DNA of 48,339 bases from Candidatus Omnitrophota bacterium. GTDB taxonomy: Bacteria > Omnitrophota > Gorgyraeia > Zapsychrales > Zapsychraceae. The stretch is from the NCBI GenBank assembly GCA_023247445.1, contig JAHFGL010000014.1, positions 1 to 48,339 on the forward strand, given 5' to 3'. Position numbers and translations under genes: made by a program. Shown here piece by piece: positions 9,606-17,290 of the stretch (position 1 is the first letter of the stretch; every line of letters begins with the position of its first letter). Under the pieces are notes generated by a model that saw only the letters and a program-made list of their open reading frames with translations, did no database searches and was not told where the DNA came from.

Positions 9606-9668
9606 GCTCGAATATTTTCATGTTCGAGCTTCGTAGGGGCAAGCCCGTAAGACTTGTTCCTTCGAAGC
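9606..9668. repeat. Long structured spacer between tRNA-Lys and tRNA-Leu
   Basis: GCTTCGTAGGGGCAAG (9628-9643) pairs with CTTGTTCCTTCGAAGC (9653-9668) in 15 of 16 positions, counting two G-U pairs, around a 9-base loop. A second hairpin, GCTCGAA (9606-9612) with TTCGAGC (9623-9629), abuts it. This is far more structure than a tRNA spacer needs. It may be an RNase processing element or a dispersed repeat. Confidence 0.65.
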
Positions 9669-9699
9669 CACAACGTGAAAACATTGGGGCGTAGAAGAA

Positions 9700-9772
9700 T
9701 GACCCACCCGCGACTCGAACGCGGCACAACTACCTTAAAAGGGTAGTGCTCTACCTGATGAGCTAGTGGGTC
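9700..9772 (-). tRNA. tRNA-Lys (anticodon UUU)
   Basis: The acceptor GACCCAC pairs with GTGGGTC, discriminator A. The D arm is AGCTCATCAGGTAGAGC, the anticodon stem ACTACC/GGTAGT encloses CTTTTAA, giving UUU, and the T arm contains GTTCGAGTC. CCA is not encoded. It begins only 22 bases after the frr stop, leaving little room for its own promoter, so it is probably cut from the frr transcript. Confidence 0.96.
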
Positions 9773-9794
9773 GAAAATTTGTTTCAATGAACAA

Positions 9795-10355
9795 TTAAAA
9801 TTCTGTCAAAACTTTACTTTTTTCTTCTAAAAGCGAATCAATTTCTTTAATAAATTTATCTGTTAACTTCTGAATCGCATCTTGTGCACCAAACGATTCG
9901 TCTTCAGAAATCTTTTTTTCGGACTGTAGCTTTTTTAAATGGTCATTGGCTTCACGTCTAATTGTTCGCAAAGAAATACGTCCCTTCTCCGCCATTTCCT
10001 TGACCATCTTTTTCATTTCTTCTCGTCGTTCTTCAGAAAGCTGAGGAACAGATAAACGCACAATCTTTCCATCATTGGAAGGCGTCAAACCTAGTTTTGA
10101 ATTATTTATCGCCTTATCAATTTCTGGGATAGCTGTAACATCCCAAGGTTGAATAAAAATTGTCCGTGGATCAGGAATTGTAATCGCCGCAATCTGCTTA
10201 AGCATCGTTGGTGTTCCGTAATAATCAATATGCAATCCTTCAATTAATCCTGGATGGGCTCGGCCGGTGCGGACTTCCGAGAATTCACGTTTCGCGGATT
10301 CAATGGACTTCTTCATCTTGTTTTCTGTTTGCTGAATAGTTTCTTTAGTAATCAT
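9795..10355 (-). CDS. frr: Ribosome recycling factor
   Basis: RRF splits post-termination ribosomes together with EF-G. The 186-residue length is standard. It contains EVRTGRAHPGLIEGLHIDYYG near the N-terminus, the QPWD segment, and the C-terminal helical KKISEDESFGAQDAIQKLTD region, all typical. AAGGGG lies 8-12 bases before the ATG. It follows pyrH by 12 bases in the usual rpsB-tsf-pyrH-frr order. Confidence 0.98.
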   Translation of the reverse strand: MITKETIQQTENKMKKSIESAKREFSEVRTGRAHPGLIEGLHIDYYGTPTMLKQIAAITIPDPRTIFIQPWDVTAIPEIDKAINNSKLGLTPSNDGKIVRLSVPQLSEERREEMKKMVKEMAEKGRISLRTIRREANDHLKKLQSEKKISEDESFGAQDAIQKLTDKFIKEIDSLLEEKSKVLTEF

Positions 10356-10367
10356 AGGGCATCCCCT

Positions 10368-11093
10368 TTATTGATGAACAGTCGTTCCAATTTTTTCACC
10401 AAGAACAGCACGTTTAATATTTCCTCGTTCCAACAAATTAAAAACAACAATGGGTAAATCATTTTCCATACACAAACTAATCGCCGTTGAGTCCATTACC
10501 CGTAGATTCTTTTTAAGGACATCAATAAATTTAAGTGTTTGAAATTTCTTAGCGGATTTATCTTTGAGCGGATCAGCGGAATAAATACCATCAACTTTGG
10601 TAGCTTTTAAAATGACATCGGCATCGATTTCTTTAGCACGAAGCGCCGCGGCCGTATCGGTCGTAAAGTAAGGGTTCCCTGTTCCGGCCACAAAAATAAC
10701 AACACGTCCTTTTTCTAAATGACGGATAGCTCGTCGACGAATATAGGGTTCAGCAATAGCGGCCATTTGAATGGCGGTCATAACACGGGTGGGAACGTTT
10801 AATTGCTCTAAGGCATTTTGTAAGGCCAGCCCATTTAAAACCGTTGCCAACATCCCCATATAATCCGCGACCGATCGATCCAAACCAAAACGCTTCGACT
10901 CAACATGCCCACGAAAAATATTTCCGCCACCAACAACCAGGGCGACTTCAACCCCCAAAGAACATACTTCCTTAATTTGTGTGGCAAAAGAAGCACACAA
11001 CTCAACATCAATTCCATGTTCTTGTTGTCCCAGCAATGCTTCACCACTGAGCTTTAACAAAACACGCTTATAAACTGGCTTCTTATTCGACAT
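10368..11093 (-). CDS. pyrH: UMP kinase
   Basis: UMP kinase phosphorylates UMP to UDP for pyrimidine nucleotide supply. The protein starts [20 protein letters not shown] and contains [28 protein letters not shown], and [17 protein letters not shown], all diagnostic of the bacterial hexameric enzyme. An open frame begins at a TTG at 11147, but the ATG at 11093 gives the standard 241 residues and an 11-base overlap with tsf. I therefore use that start. It lies between tsf and frr as in most bacteria. Confidence 0.97.
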   Translation of the reverse strand: MSNKKPVYKRVLLKLSGEALLGQQEHGIDVELCASFATQIKEVCSLGVEVALVVGGGNIFRGHVESKRFGLDRSVADYMGMLATVLNGLALQNALEQLNVPTRVMTAIQMAAIAEPYIRRRAIRHLEKGRVVIFVAGTGNPYFTTDTAAALRAKEIDADVILKATKVDGIYSADPLKDKSAKKFQTLKFIDVLKKNLRVMDSTAISLCMENDLPIVVFNLLERGNIKRAVLGEKIGTTVHQ

Positions 11094-11610
11094 TGACTTT
11101 ATATCTGGTAAATCGACCGATAAAAATATTTTCGCCCACACTTGCAATTAACGTATTCAAATACTCTTGAATCGTCTTTGATGGATCCTTAACAAATGGT
11201 TGCTCCATCAAGCATATTTCTTTAATAAATTCTTCTGGCTTACCTTGTTCCTTTAAAACTTCAGCAGGGATGTTTTCACGTTTGATATATTTTGGCGCCA
11301 TGGCCGCAATGTGCAGCGCCACGTCAGAAGAAAACTTTATAAACGCTTCACTGCGAGCCACAAAATCTGTCTCACAATTAACCTCAACCAAAACCCCCAA
11401 TTTAGAACCCATGTGGATATACGCCTCAACACGTCCTTCAGTCGCCACACGGTTTCCTTTTTTCGCCGCTATTTCTAAGCCTCTTTTTTGCAAAAGTTCT
11501 TTGGCTTTATTGAAATCGCCATTAGATTCTTCAAGGGCTTTTTTGCATTCAATAACTCCACATGAGGTCATCTCACGCAGTTCTTTGATAGCATCCATTG
11601 AAATTCCCAT
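11083..11610 (-). CDS. tsf: Elongation factor Ts, short form
   Basis: EF-Ts exchanges GDP for GTP on EF-Tu. The N-terminal UBA-like helix bundle is followed by [19 protein letters not shown] (usual form MTGAGVMDCKKAL), then [18 protein letters not shown] with the EF-Tu-contacting TDFV motif. At 175 residues it has only one core subdomain, like the short Thermus-type EF-Ts, rather than the roughly 280 residues of E. coli. A second ATG four codons in is an alternative start. It lies 41 bases after rpsB and overlaps pyrH. Confidence 0.97.
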   Translation of the reverse strand: MGISMDAIKELREMTSCGVIECKKALEESNGDFNKAKELLQKRGLEIAAKKGNRVATEGRVEAYIHMGSKLGVLVEVNCETDFVARSEAFIKFSSDVALHIAAMAPKYIKRENIPAEVLKEQGKPEEFIKEICLMEQPFVKDPSKTIQEYLNTLIASVGENIFIGRFTRYKVNVE

Positions 11611-11651
11611 ATTAAAATTATCCCTTCTTAATATTATTTTTTAAAAAACAC

Positions 11652-12428
11652 CTATTTCGAGGTGGAGAGTTCTTCTTTGCTGGTATTTTGATCTTTGGGT
11701 TCGTCTGTCTTATTGGATTTTTGCTTAATCGACTCGCTGGTCATATATTCTTTTCTTCCCTCGACAATACTATCAGCGATCAAAGAGCTAACCATGCGAA
11801 TCGATTTTAAAGCATCATCATTTCCCGGGATTGGAAAATCAATAAGATCTGGATTACAATTGGTGTCAACTAATCCAATGATAGGTATTTTAAGACGAAT
11901 AGCTTCTTTAACAGCAATTTCTTCTTTTTTAGGATCGATTATATACATGGCTTGCGGATGTACTTTCATCTCACGAATACCACCCAAATCACGTAACAAC
12001 TTATCTTTTTCTTTGGTTAAACGAGCAATTTCTTTCTTGGTAATACTTTCCCAAATGCCATTTGTCTCCATTTGTTCTATCGTCTGTAATCTTTCAATCG
12101 ACTTTTTGACTGTATTAAAATTTGTCAAAAGTCCACCCGGCCAACGATTCATGACATAATACATATCAGAACGTTTCGCTTCTTCCTCGACGATCATCTG
12201 CGCTTGTTTTTTCGTTCCGACAAAAAGAATCCGACCGCCTTTGGCAGCAATATCGCGGACAAAATCTCTGGCTTTATTGAGGCATTCGACTGTTTTTTCC
12301 AAGTCAATAATGTAAATGCCGCTTCGTTGGCCAAAAATAAACCTTTTCATTTTTGGATTCCAACGTTCTGTTTGATGTCCAAAATGGACACCTGATTCTA
12401 ACAACTTTTTGATAATTTCTTCGACCAT
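11652..12428 (-). CDS. rpsB: 30S ribosomal protein S2
   Basis: S2 binds the 30S head-body junction. The sequence contains [47 protein letters not shown] and [20 protein letters not shown], all textbook S2 segments. The last roughly 35 residues are a charged Lys/Glu/Ser-rich extension of a kind that varies between phyla. A strong GGAGGGAAG Shine-Dalgarno precedes the ATG. It is the first gene of the operon, with a promoter about 90 bases upstream. Confidence 0.98.
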   Translation of the reverse strand: MVEEIIKKLLESGVHFGHQTERWNPKMKRFIFGQRSGIYIIDLEKTVECLNKARDFVRDIAAKGGRILFVGTKKQAQMIVEEEAKRSDMYYVMNRWPGGLLTNFNTVKKSIERLQTIEQMETNGIWESITKKEIARLTKEKDKLLRDLGGIREMKVHPQAMYIIDPKKEEIAVKEAIRLKIPIIGLVDTNCNPDLIDFPIPGNDDALKSIRMVSSLIADSIVEGRKEYMTSESIKQKSNKTDEPKDQNTSKEELSTSK

Positions 12429-12514
12429 CTTCCCTCCGAATTTTCAGTTGTACGCATATATATATTTAATAATTATATGCAAGTGTTATAGATTTACTTG
12501 ATTTAAGTCGTGGT

Positions 12515-12543
12515 AGTATACCCAATAATATTTTTTTTTGCAA
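12515..12543 (-). promoter_or_regulatory. Sigma70-like promoter for the rpsB operon
   Basis: On the minus strand, TTGCAA (12538-12543) and TATACT (12515-12520) are spaced by exactly 17 bases, with an A tract inside the spacer. This predicts transcription from about 12508 and a leader of about 80 bases before rpsB, which is room for S2 autoregulation. I see no other promoter as good before the tRNAs. Confidence 0.65.
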
Positions 12544-12562
12544 CCATTTATTTTTGCTGTTT

Positions 12563-14356
12563 TTACATTTGAAACTGCATGTCATAAAGGCGTTTATAAA
12601 GATCACAGCTGACCAAAAGTTGGTCATGGCGGCCCATCCCAACAATCTGGCCATGATGAATGACAACAATTTTATCCGCGCGAATAATCGTTGATAAACG
12701 GTGCGCAATGGCCACAACCGTTCTTCCCTGCATCAATTTATCAAGCGCCTCTTGGACAAATTTTTCCGATTCAGAGTCTAGCTGTGATGTCGCCTCATCT
12801 AAAATAAGAATTGGGGCATTACGCAAAATGGCCCTAGCAATGGATAACCGTTGCTTTTCGCCACCGGATAAGCGAAAACCACGATCGCCTACAACCGTTT
12901 CATACCCCTTAGGCATTTTTTGAATAAACTGATGGGCAAAGGCTTTTTGCGCGGCGGCTTCAATTTGATCTTGAGTTGCTTCGCGAAAACCATAAGCGAT
13001 ATTGGCTTTTACTGTATCATTAAATAAAATAGTCTCTTGGTTAACAACGCCAAACTGCTTACGCAAAGATTTAAAAGATGCTTCTTTGATATTTACACCA
13101 TCGATTGTAACCGTCCCAGCTGTTACATCATAAAAACGCGGTAGTAAATTAACAAGGGTCGTCTTGCCACTTCCCGTTGGCCCAACAATGGCAACGAGCT
13201 CGCCCTTTTTTACTTCCAAATTAATATTTTTCAAAACCAGCTCTTCTTCGTGTCCATAATGAAAGTTAACATTCAAAAGACGAATCGCCTCTTTCATTTC
13301 TTTTAATTCCGTTGGATTCGAACTTTCTTGCACGCTGGGATGAGCATCTAAGATTTCATAGATACGCTCATTCGCCGCCAAGGCTTGTTGCGTTAGGGCA
13401 TGAACGTTTCCTAATTTCTTGATCGGACTAATAATCGACATAACCGAACCAAAAAACAGGACAAAAACACCAAACGATAATTCTCCTGCCATCAGCCTTC
13501 CACCGAACCATAAAATAAGTCCAACCCCACACGCCCCGCCAATAAGCTCTGTAATTGGTGGAATTAAGATAAGCCTCTTAATCGATTTCATTTTGAATTT
13601 ATAGTACGCCTGGTTATGACCTTTAAAACGATCAATCTCATACTTCTCAGTTGAAAATGCCTTTACAAGCCGTATCCCGGAAATCGTTTCAAGAAGATGA
13701 GAATTAATGTCCGCCATCGTTTCTTGTGTTCCTTTAGAAATTTTGCGTAATTTCTTCCCGATACGTCCCATAATAGAACCAATAACAGCTCCAACCGCAA
13801 GAATTACAAAAACAGCCTTTGGATCGATCATAAACGCCGTGACAACCCACATCATAATGATGAATATTTGACGGAAAAGGTCAGTCACGCCATAAGAAAC
13901 AGCATTTTCAATGACGCTGACATCATTGGTAATCCGTGAAACCAATTCTCCGGTGCGTTTTTTGCTAAAGTAATCCAAAGAAAGACTTTGTATTTTTTCG
14001 TAAATCTTAAATCGAACATCGCGCATGATTAGCTGCGACACATCTCCCATCAAGTATTGATAACCAAAAACCAAAATATTCTTAAGAAGAAGAACTATCA
14101 CAAAACCAATAATAAACATTGGAAATAACGCTTGAGGTTCCAAATTATTTAGCTTATCGATGATCGTTGTAATAAATGCGGGGAGTTTGTTAGGAACAAT
14201 AATCTGTCGATTATTAAAAATCCGGTCAGTCATGGGCACAAGCAAGGACAATTGGAAAACTTCGAAAAAGCTGGCGATCAACATCGTGATAACAGCGAGA
14301 GAAAATAATTTCCGATGCCCTTTTAAGAAGGATAAAAGTTTGATGTAATTTTTCAT
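12563..14356 (-). CDS. msbA: ABC exporter, MsbA-like (lipid A flippase candidate)
   Basis: This is a fused transmembrane-ATPase half transporter of 597 residues. The first about 320 residues hold six hydrophobic helices. The ATPase domain has Walker A GPTGSGKTT (392-400), signature LSGGE (496-500), Walker B ILILDE (516-521) and switch His552 in AIAHRLSTI. The length and fused layout are those of MsbA, which flips lipid A-core across the inner membrane. The lpxB gene is divergently transcribed nearby, which supports that role, but many lipid or peptide exporters share the fold. Strand order suggests it is transcribed ahead of rpsB, though rpsB has its own promoter. Confidence 0.8.
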   Translation of the reverse strand: MKNYIKLLSFLKGHRKLFSLAVITMLIASFFEVFQLSLLVPMTDRIFNNRQIIVPNKLPAFITTIIDKLNNLEPQALFPMFIIGFVIVLLLKNILVFGYQYLMGDVSQLIMRDVRFKIYEKIQSLSLDYFSKKRTGELVSRITNDVSVIENAVSYGVTDLFRQIFIIMMWVVTAFMIDPKAVFVILAVGAVIGSIMGRIGKKLRKISKGTQETMADINSHLLETISGIRLVKAFSTEKYEIDRFKGHNQAYYKFKMKSIKRLILIPPITELIGGACGVGLILWFGGRLMAGELSFGVFVLFFGSVMSIISPIKKLGNVHALTQQALAANERIYEILDAHPSVQESSNPTELKEMKEAIRLLNVNFHYGHEEELVLKNINLEVKKGELVAIVGPTGSGKTTLVNLLPRFYDVTAGTVTIDGVNIKEASFKSLRKQFGVVNQETILFNDTVKANIAYGFREATQDQIEAAAQKAFAHQFIQKMPKGYETVVGDRGFRLSGGEKQRLSIARAILRNAPILILDEATSQLDSESEKFVQEALDKLMQGRTVVAIAHRLSTIIRADKIVVIHHGQIVGMGRHDQLLVSCDLYKRLYDMQFQM

Positions 14357-14472
14357 AACTGCAGGATTTGACTTCTCTAAATTCGATTATTTTTGCGCCA
14401 ACTTCCGCCGAGACATCTGGGAAAGTTAAAGCAGCTAACTGATTTTAATGGAGTCGGATATTAGCATACCGT

Positions 14473-14501
14473 TTGACTTTTGTCGAGGTATTTGTTATCC
14501 T
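14473..14501 (+). promoter_or_regulatory. Sigma70-like promoter for the Gfo/Idh-lpxB unit
   Basis: TTGACT (14473-14478) and TATCCT (14496-14501) are spaced by 17 bases in the 218-base gap between the divergent msbA-like gene and the oxidoreductase. The predicted leader is about 65 bases. No convincing promoter for the msbA-like gene is seen in the same gap. Confidence 0.6.
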
Positions 14502-14574
14502 GAACCATCATTACATCAGTATTTACAACGACTTTTGAACTTTTCATCTAATTTTAAATTAAAGGTTTTAAGCT

Positions 14575-15504
14575 ATGCAAAAAATAAAGACGGCTATCGT
14601 TGGGATCGGCCATTTAGGCTCCATTCATCTTAAAATTTATAATGAATTAAAGAACAAAGTCGACCTTGTTGCTGTTTGTGACATCAAAACAGAACGAACC
14701 AAGCGCCTCGCGTCCCACTACAAGGTCCCCTTCCTTAATGACTATAAAAAACTCGTTGGCCAAATTCAAGCCGTCAACATCTGTGTGCCCACAGAGTCGC
14801 ATTTTGAGGTGGCAAAATTCTTTCTCCAAAATAAAATTCATGTTTTCGTGGAGAAACCAATTACAAGCACTGTTAAAGAAGCTGATGGATTAATTAAATT
14901 AGCGGAGAAAAACAATCTCAAACTCCAAGTTGGACATGTTGAACGTTTTAATTCCGCTTTTCAATCCATTTTACATTTCACGAAGGATCCCCTTTTTATC
15001 GAATGCCATCGCCTAAATCGTTTTCCAAACCGTTCGCTGGATATCGGTGTCGTCATGGACTTGATGATTCATGATATCGATATTATCTTAGGAATTATCC
15101 GTTCACCGCTTAAAAATATCCAAGCTGTTGGCGTAAGCGTCTTAACGCCCTTAGAAGATATCGCCAGCGTCAGACTTACCTTTGCCAATGGGTGTGTCTG
15201 TAACTTAACCGCCAGCCGCGTCTCTGATGATGTCATGCGTAAAATCCGTATTTTTCAAAAAGATAGTTACATCTCGCTTGATTACGTCAAGCAAGAGGCT
15301 TTTATCTATAAAAAACATAATAAAAAAATTCTAAAGCATAGTCTTCCCATCGAGAAAGAGCAACCGCTTCAAAAAGAGTTAGAACATTTTATCGATTGCG
15401 TTCGCGAGAATAAAACGCCGCTTGTCTCTGGGAAAGAAGGTCGCGAGGCCCTTAAAGTTGCCTTGACGATTACAAATAAAATTTGGCAAAATAAAAAAGT
15501 CTAA
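14575..15504 (+). CDS. Gfo/Idh/MocA-family NAD(P)-dependent sugar oxidoreductase
   Basis: The N-terminal Rossmann fold begins TAIVGIGHLGSIHLKIY, and the family signature EKPITSTVKEAD lies near residue 93. GHVERFN follows at about residue 122 and begins the substrate-binding domain. The 309-residue length is usual. Members oxidise or reduce sugars or nucleotide sugars. It lies directly before lpxB. In Acidithiobacillus and Leptospira a Gfo/Idh enzyme (GnnA) next to lpx genes oxidises UDP-GlcNAc at C3 for an amide-linked lipid A, so that role is plausible here. The partner aminotransferase GnnB is not in the window. The exact substrate is inference. Confidence 0.88.
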   Translation: MQKIKTAIVGIGHLGSIHLKIYNELKNKVDLVAVCDIKTERTKRLASHYKVPFLNDYKKLVGQIQAVNICVPTESHFEVAKFFLQNKIHVFVEKPITSTVKEADGLIKLAEKNNLKLQVGHVERFNSAFQSILHFTKDPLFIECHRLNRFPNRSLDIGVVMDLMIHDIDIILGIIRSPLKNIQAVGVSVLTPLEDIASVRLTFANGCVCNLTASRVSDDVMRKIRIFQKDSYISLDYVKQEAFIYKKHNKKILKHSLPIEKEQPLQKELEHFIDCVRENKTPLVSGKEGREALKVALTITNKIWQNKKV

Positions 15505-15507
15505 TCT

Positions 15508-15570
15508 GTCATTCCCGCGAATGCGGGAATCTAATCTTACTATTTTTGGATCCCCACTTTCGTGGGGATA
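15508..15570. repeat. Dispersed REP-like element with two perfect hairpins
   Basis: ATTCCCGC and GCGGGAAT (15511-15530) form a perfect 8-bp stem with a 4-base loop. ATCCCCAC and GTGGGGAT (15550-15569) form another. This is the common dispersed element whose translation gives spurious peptides such as RIRGNDR. The second hairpin ends 5 bases before the lpxB ATG, and its GGGGA arm is the only Shine-Dalgarno-like sequence for that start. Confidence 0.8.
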
Positions 15571-15574
15571 ACAT

Positions 15575-16738
15575 ATGACCATGTCAAACAAACACATCAT
15601 TATCATTGCCGGTGAAGCTTCAGGAGACCTGCACGCTGCCCACCTAGTTAATGAGCTCAAAAAAATTGATCCCACCCTCACCTTTTCTGGCCTGGGCGGA
15701 TCGAAAATGCAAGATAGCGGCGTAAAAATTTATCACGACCTAACTAAGATCGCGGTTGTTGGCTTTTGGGAAGTCCTAAAGCACTACAGCGAAATCAAAA
15801 AAGCATTTCTACTCATTTTAGAGAAGATTGATGAAGTTAAACCCGCTTGTGTTGTTTTGGTTGACTATCCCGGATTTAATTTGCGCCTGGCAAAAAAATT
15901 AAAACAACGAAATATCAAAGTTGTTTACTACATCAGTCCTCAGGTATGGGCGTGGAAAGAAAATCGAGTCCACCAAATCAAGAAAAATATCGATAAGATG
16001 CTGGTTTTATTTCCTTTTGAGAAAAAATTTTATGCCCGCTATGGCATGGAGGTCACCTGCGTTGGACATCCTCTCTTAGATGCAATTGTCATCAATACGC
16101 CTAAAGAAGAGTTTCTGGACGATATCAACATGGCGCATTACAAGCTTACCATCGGACTTTTGCCTGGCTCACGCCCAAAAGAGGTCGAGGAGCATTTACC
16201 CATCATGCTGGAGACGGCTGAAATCTTAAATCAAGCCTTTCCGATGATTCAATATCTCATTATTAAAGCGCCAAGCATCGATGGGGCTTTAATTGAAAGA
16301 CTTACGCCAAAACTTCCCTCGTTTCCGCTACGAATAATTTACCAGAACAATTATGATGCGATGAATGCCTGTAACCTTTGCATTGTTACCTCTGGAACGG
16401 CGACGCTTGAGACAGCCATTTTGCAAAAACCAATGGTCGTTATTTACAAAACATCTCTTCTTACGTGGACGTTGGCTAAACTCTTCGTAAAAATTCCCAA
16501 TATTGGTCTGGTTAATGTCGTGGCTGGAACAAAGATCGTTCCTGAATGCATTCAATTCCAGGCAACGCCACACAACATTGCGCACGAATTAGAAAATATT
16601 TTTACGGATGAGATTAAAATTGCCGATATCAAAGCCGAGCTAAGAACCGTTAAAGAAATTTTAGGATCAATCGGGGCAAGTCGTCGGGCGGCAGAAGAAA
16701 TCGTTAAGGTTATAACCGAAACCTCATTGGGTAGTTAA
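15575..16738 (+). CDS. lpxB: Lipid-A-disaccharide synthase
   Basis: LpxB joins UDP-diacylglucosamine and lipid X to form the lipid A disaccharide at the inner membrane. The 387 residues are full length. GEASGDLHAAHLV near residue 13, VLVDYPGFNLRLAKK, YYISPQVWAWKENR, and VCHIVTSGTATLE-like CIVTSGTATLETAI near residue 268 are all family hallmarks. It shows that the organism makes LPS-type lipid A and is diderm. Two in-frame ATGs (15575 and 15581) are possible starts. The gene converges with the cysteine-rich gene 17 bases downstream; a 12-base palindrome (16731-16742) spans the stop codon. Confidence 0.95.
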   Translation: MTMSNKHIIIIAGEASGDLHAAHLVNELKKIDPTLTFSGLGGSKMQDSGVKIYHDLTKIAVVGFWEVLKHYSEIKKAFLLILEKIDEVKPACVVLVDYPGFNLRLAKKLKQRNIKVVYYISPQVWAWKENRVHQIKKNIDKMLVLFPFEKKFYARYGMEVTCVGHPLLDAIVINTPKEEFLDDINMAHYKLTIGLLPGSRPKEVEEHLPIMLETAEILNQAFPMIQYLIIKAPSIDGALIERLTPKLPSFPLRIIYQNNYDAMNACNLCIVTSGTATLETAILQKPMVVIYKTSLLTWTLAKLFVKIPNIGLVNVVAGTKIVPECIQFQATPHNIAHELENIFTDEIKIADIKAELRTVKEILGSIGASRRAAEEIVKVITETSLGS

Positions 16739-16755
16739 CTACTCAGTTGCAGTGA

Positions 16756-17268
16756 TCACTTCTTTTTACAATCTTCCGGACAATTACAACTATCTTCAAA
16801 TTGATTACAGATACCATTACCACATGGAAGGCAAATGGGAACCGCATAAATCGAATCCTTGCCAATCATATCGCATGTCCCGTCAAAAAACTCAATCCCG
16901 CAGCGCTTCTCTAAACCTTGGCAACATGGCACATCCTGACCGTTATAACCAACTTCTCCGCAGGTATCGGCCGTTGGTTCAACCTTGTAATAACAAATCG
17001 TTCGATTATCACAACCTTTAAGAAGTTGACACGAATCTTTCGGGCAATGATCACTATCAATATCAACACATGACTTGGGAACACACCCCGGAGTACACCC
17101 CTCATAATCAATACCGCTGGAACAACCCAAGCGACAAACCGTTTCAGGGCAAGACTGATCTTTTTCATACGCATTCGCGCAATACTGCGCTGAATTTTCC
17201 TGCGCAAAGATATTTGAAACGAATAAAATCGTAAACAAAAGACTTAACGAATATATTCTGAATTTCAC
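16756..17268 (-). CDS. Secreted cysteine-rich protein (22 cysteines), function unknown
   Basis: From a GTG at 17268 the protein begins MKFRIYSLSLLFTILFVSNI, a clean signal peptide, with likely cleavage after FAQ. AAAAGGA lies upstream of that GTG. The longer frame from 17298 would bury the signal peptide, so I reject that start. The mature part of about 145 residues has some 22 cysteines in CxxxC and CC patterns. It ends in a CGNGICNQFEDSC-NCPEDC block, a disulfide-rich motif repeated in many secreted bacterial proteins. No catalytic family is recognised. It probably needs oxidative folding in the periplasm or outside the cell. It is the last gene of the enzyme cluster upstream. Confidence 0.8.
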   Translation of the reverse strand: MKFRIYSLSLLFTILFVSNIFAQENSAQYCANAYEKDQSCPETVCRLGCSSGIDYEGCTPGCVPKSCVDIDSDHCPKDSCQLLKGCDNRTICYYKVEPTADTCGEVGYNGQDVPCCQGLEKRCGIEFFDGTCDMIGKDSIYAVPICLPCGNGICNQFEDSCNCPEDCKKK

Positions 17269-17290
17269 AGGATGATTTCCTTTTTGATAG

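Noticed and set aside
9578-9787. Minus-strand open frame of 69 codons
   Set aside because: It reads through tRNA-Lys and part of the tRNA spacer; the tRNA explains the conservation.
15379-15681. Minus-strand frame of 100 codons across the Gfo/Idh-lpxB gap
   Set aside because: Its middle is the translated dispersed repeat (ESGDP, RIRGNDR) and its ends are antisense to two firm genes.
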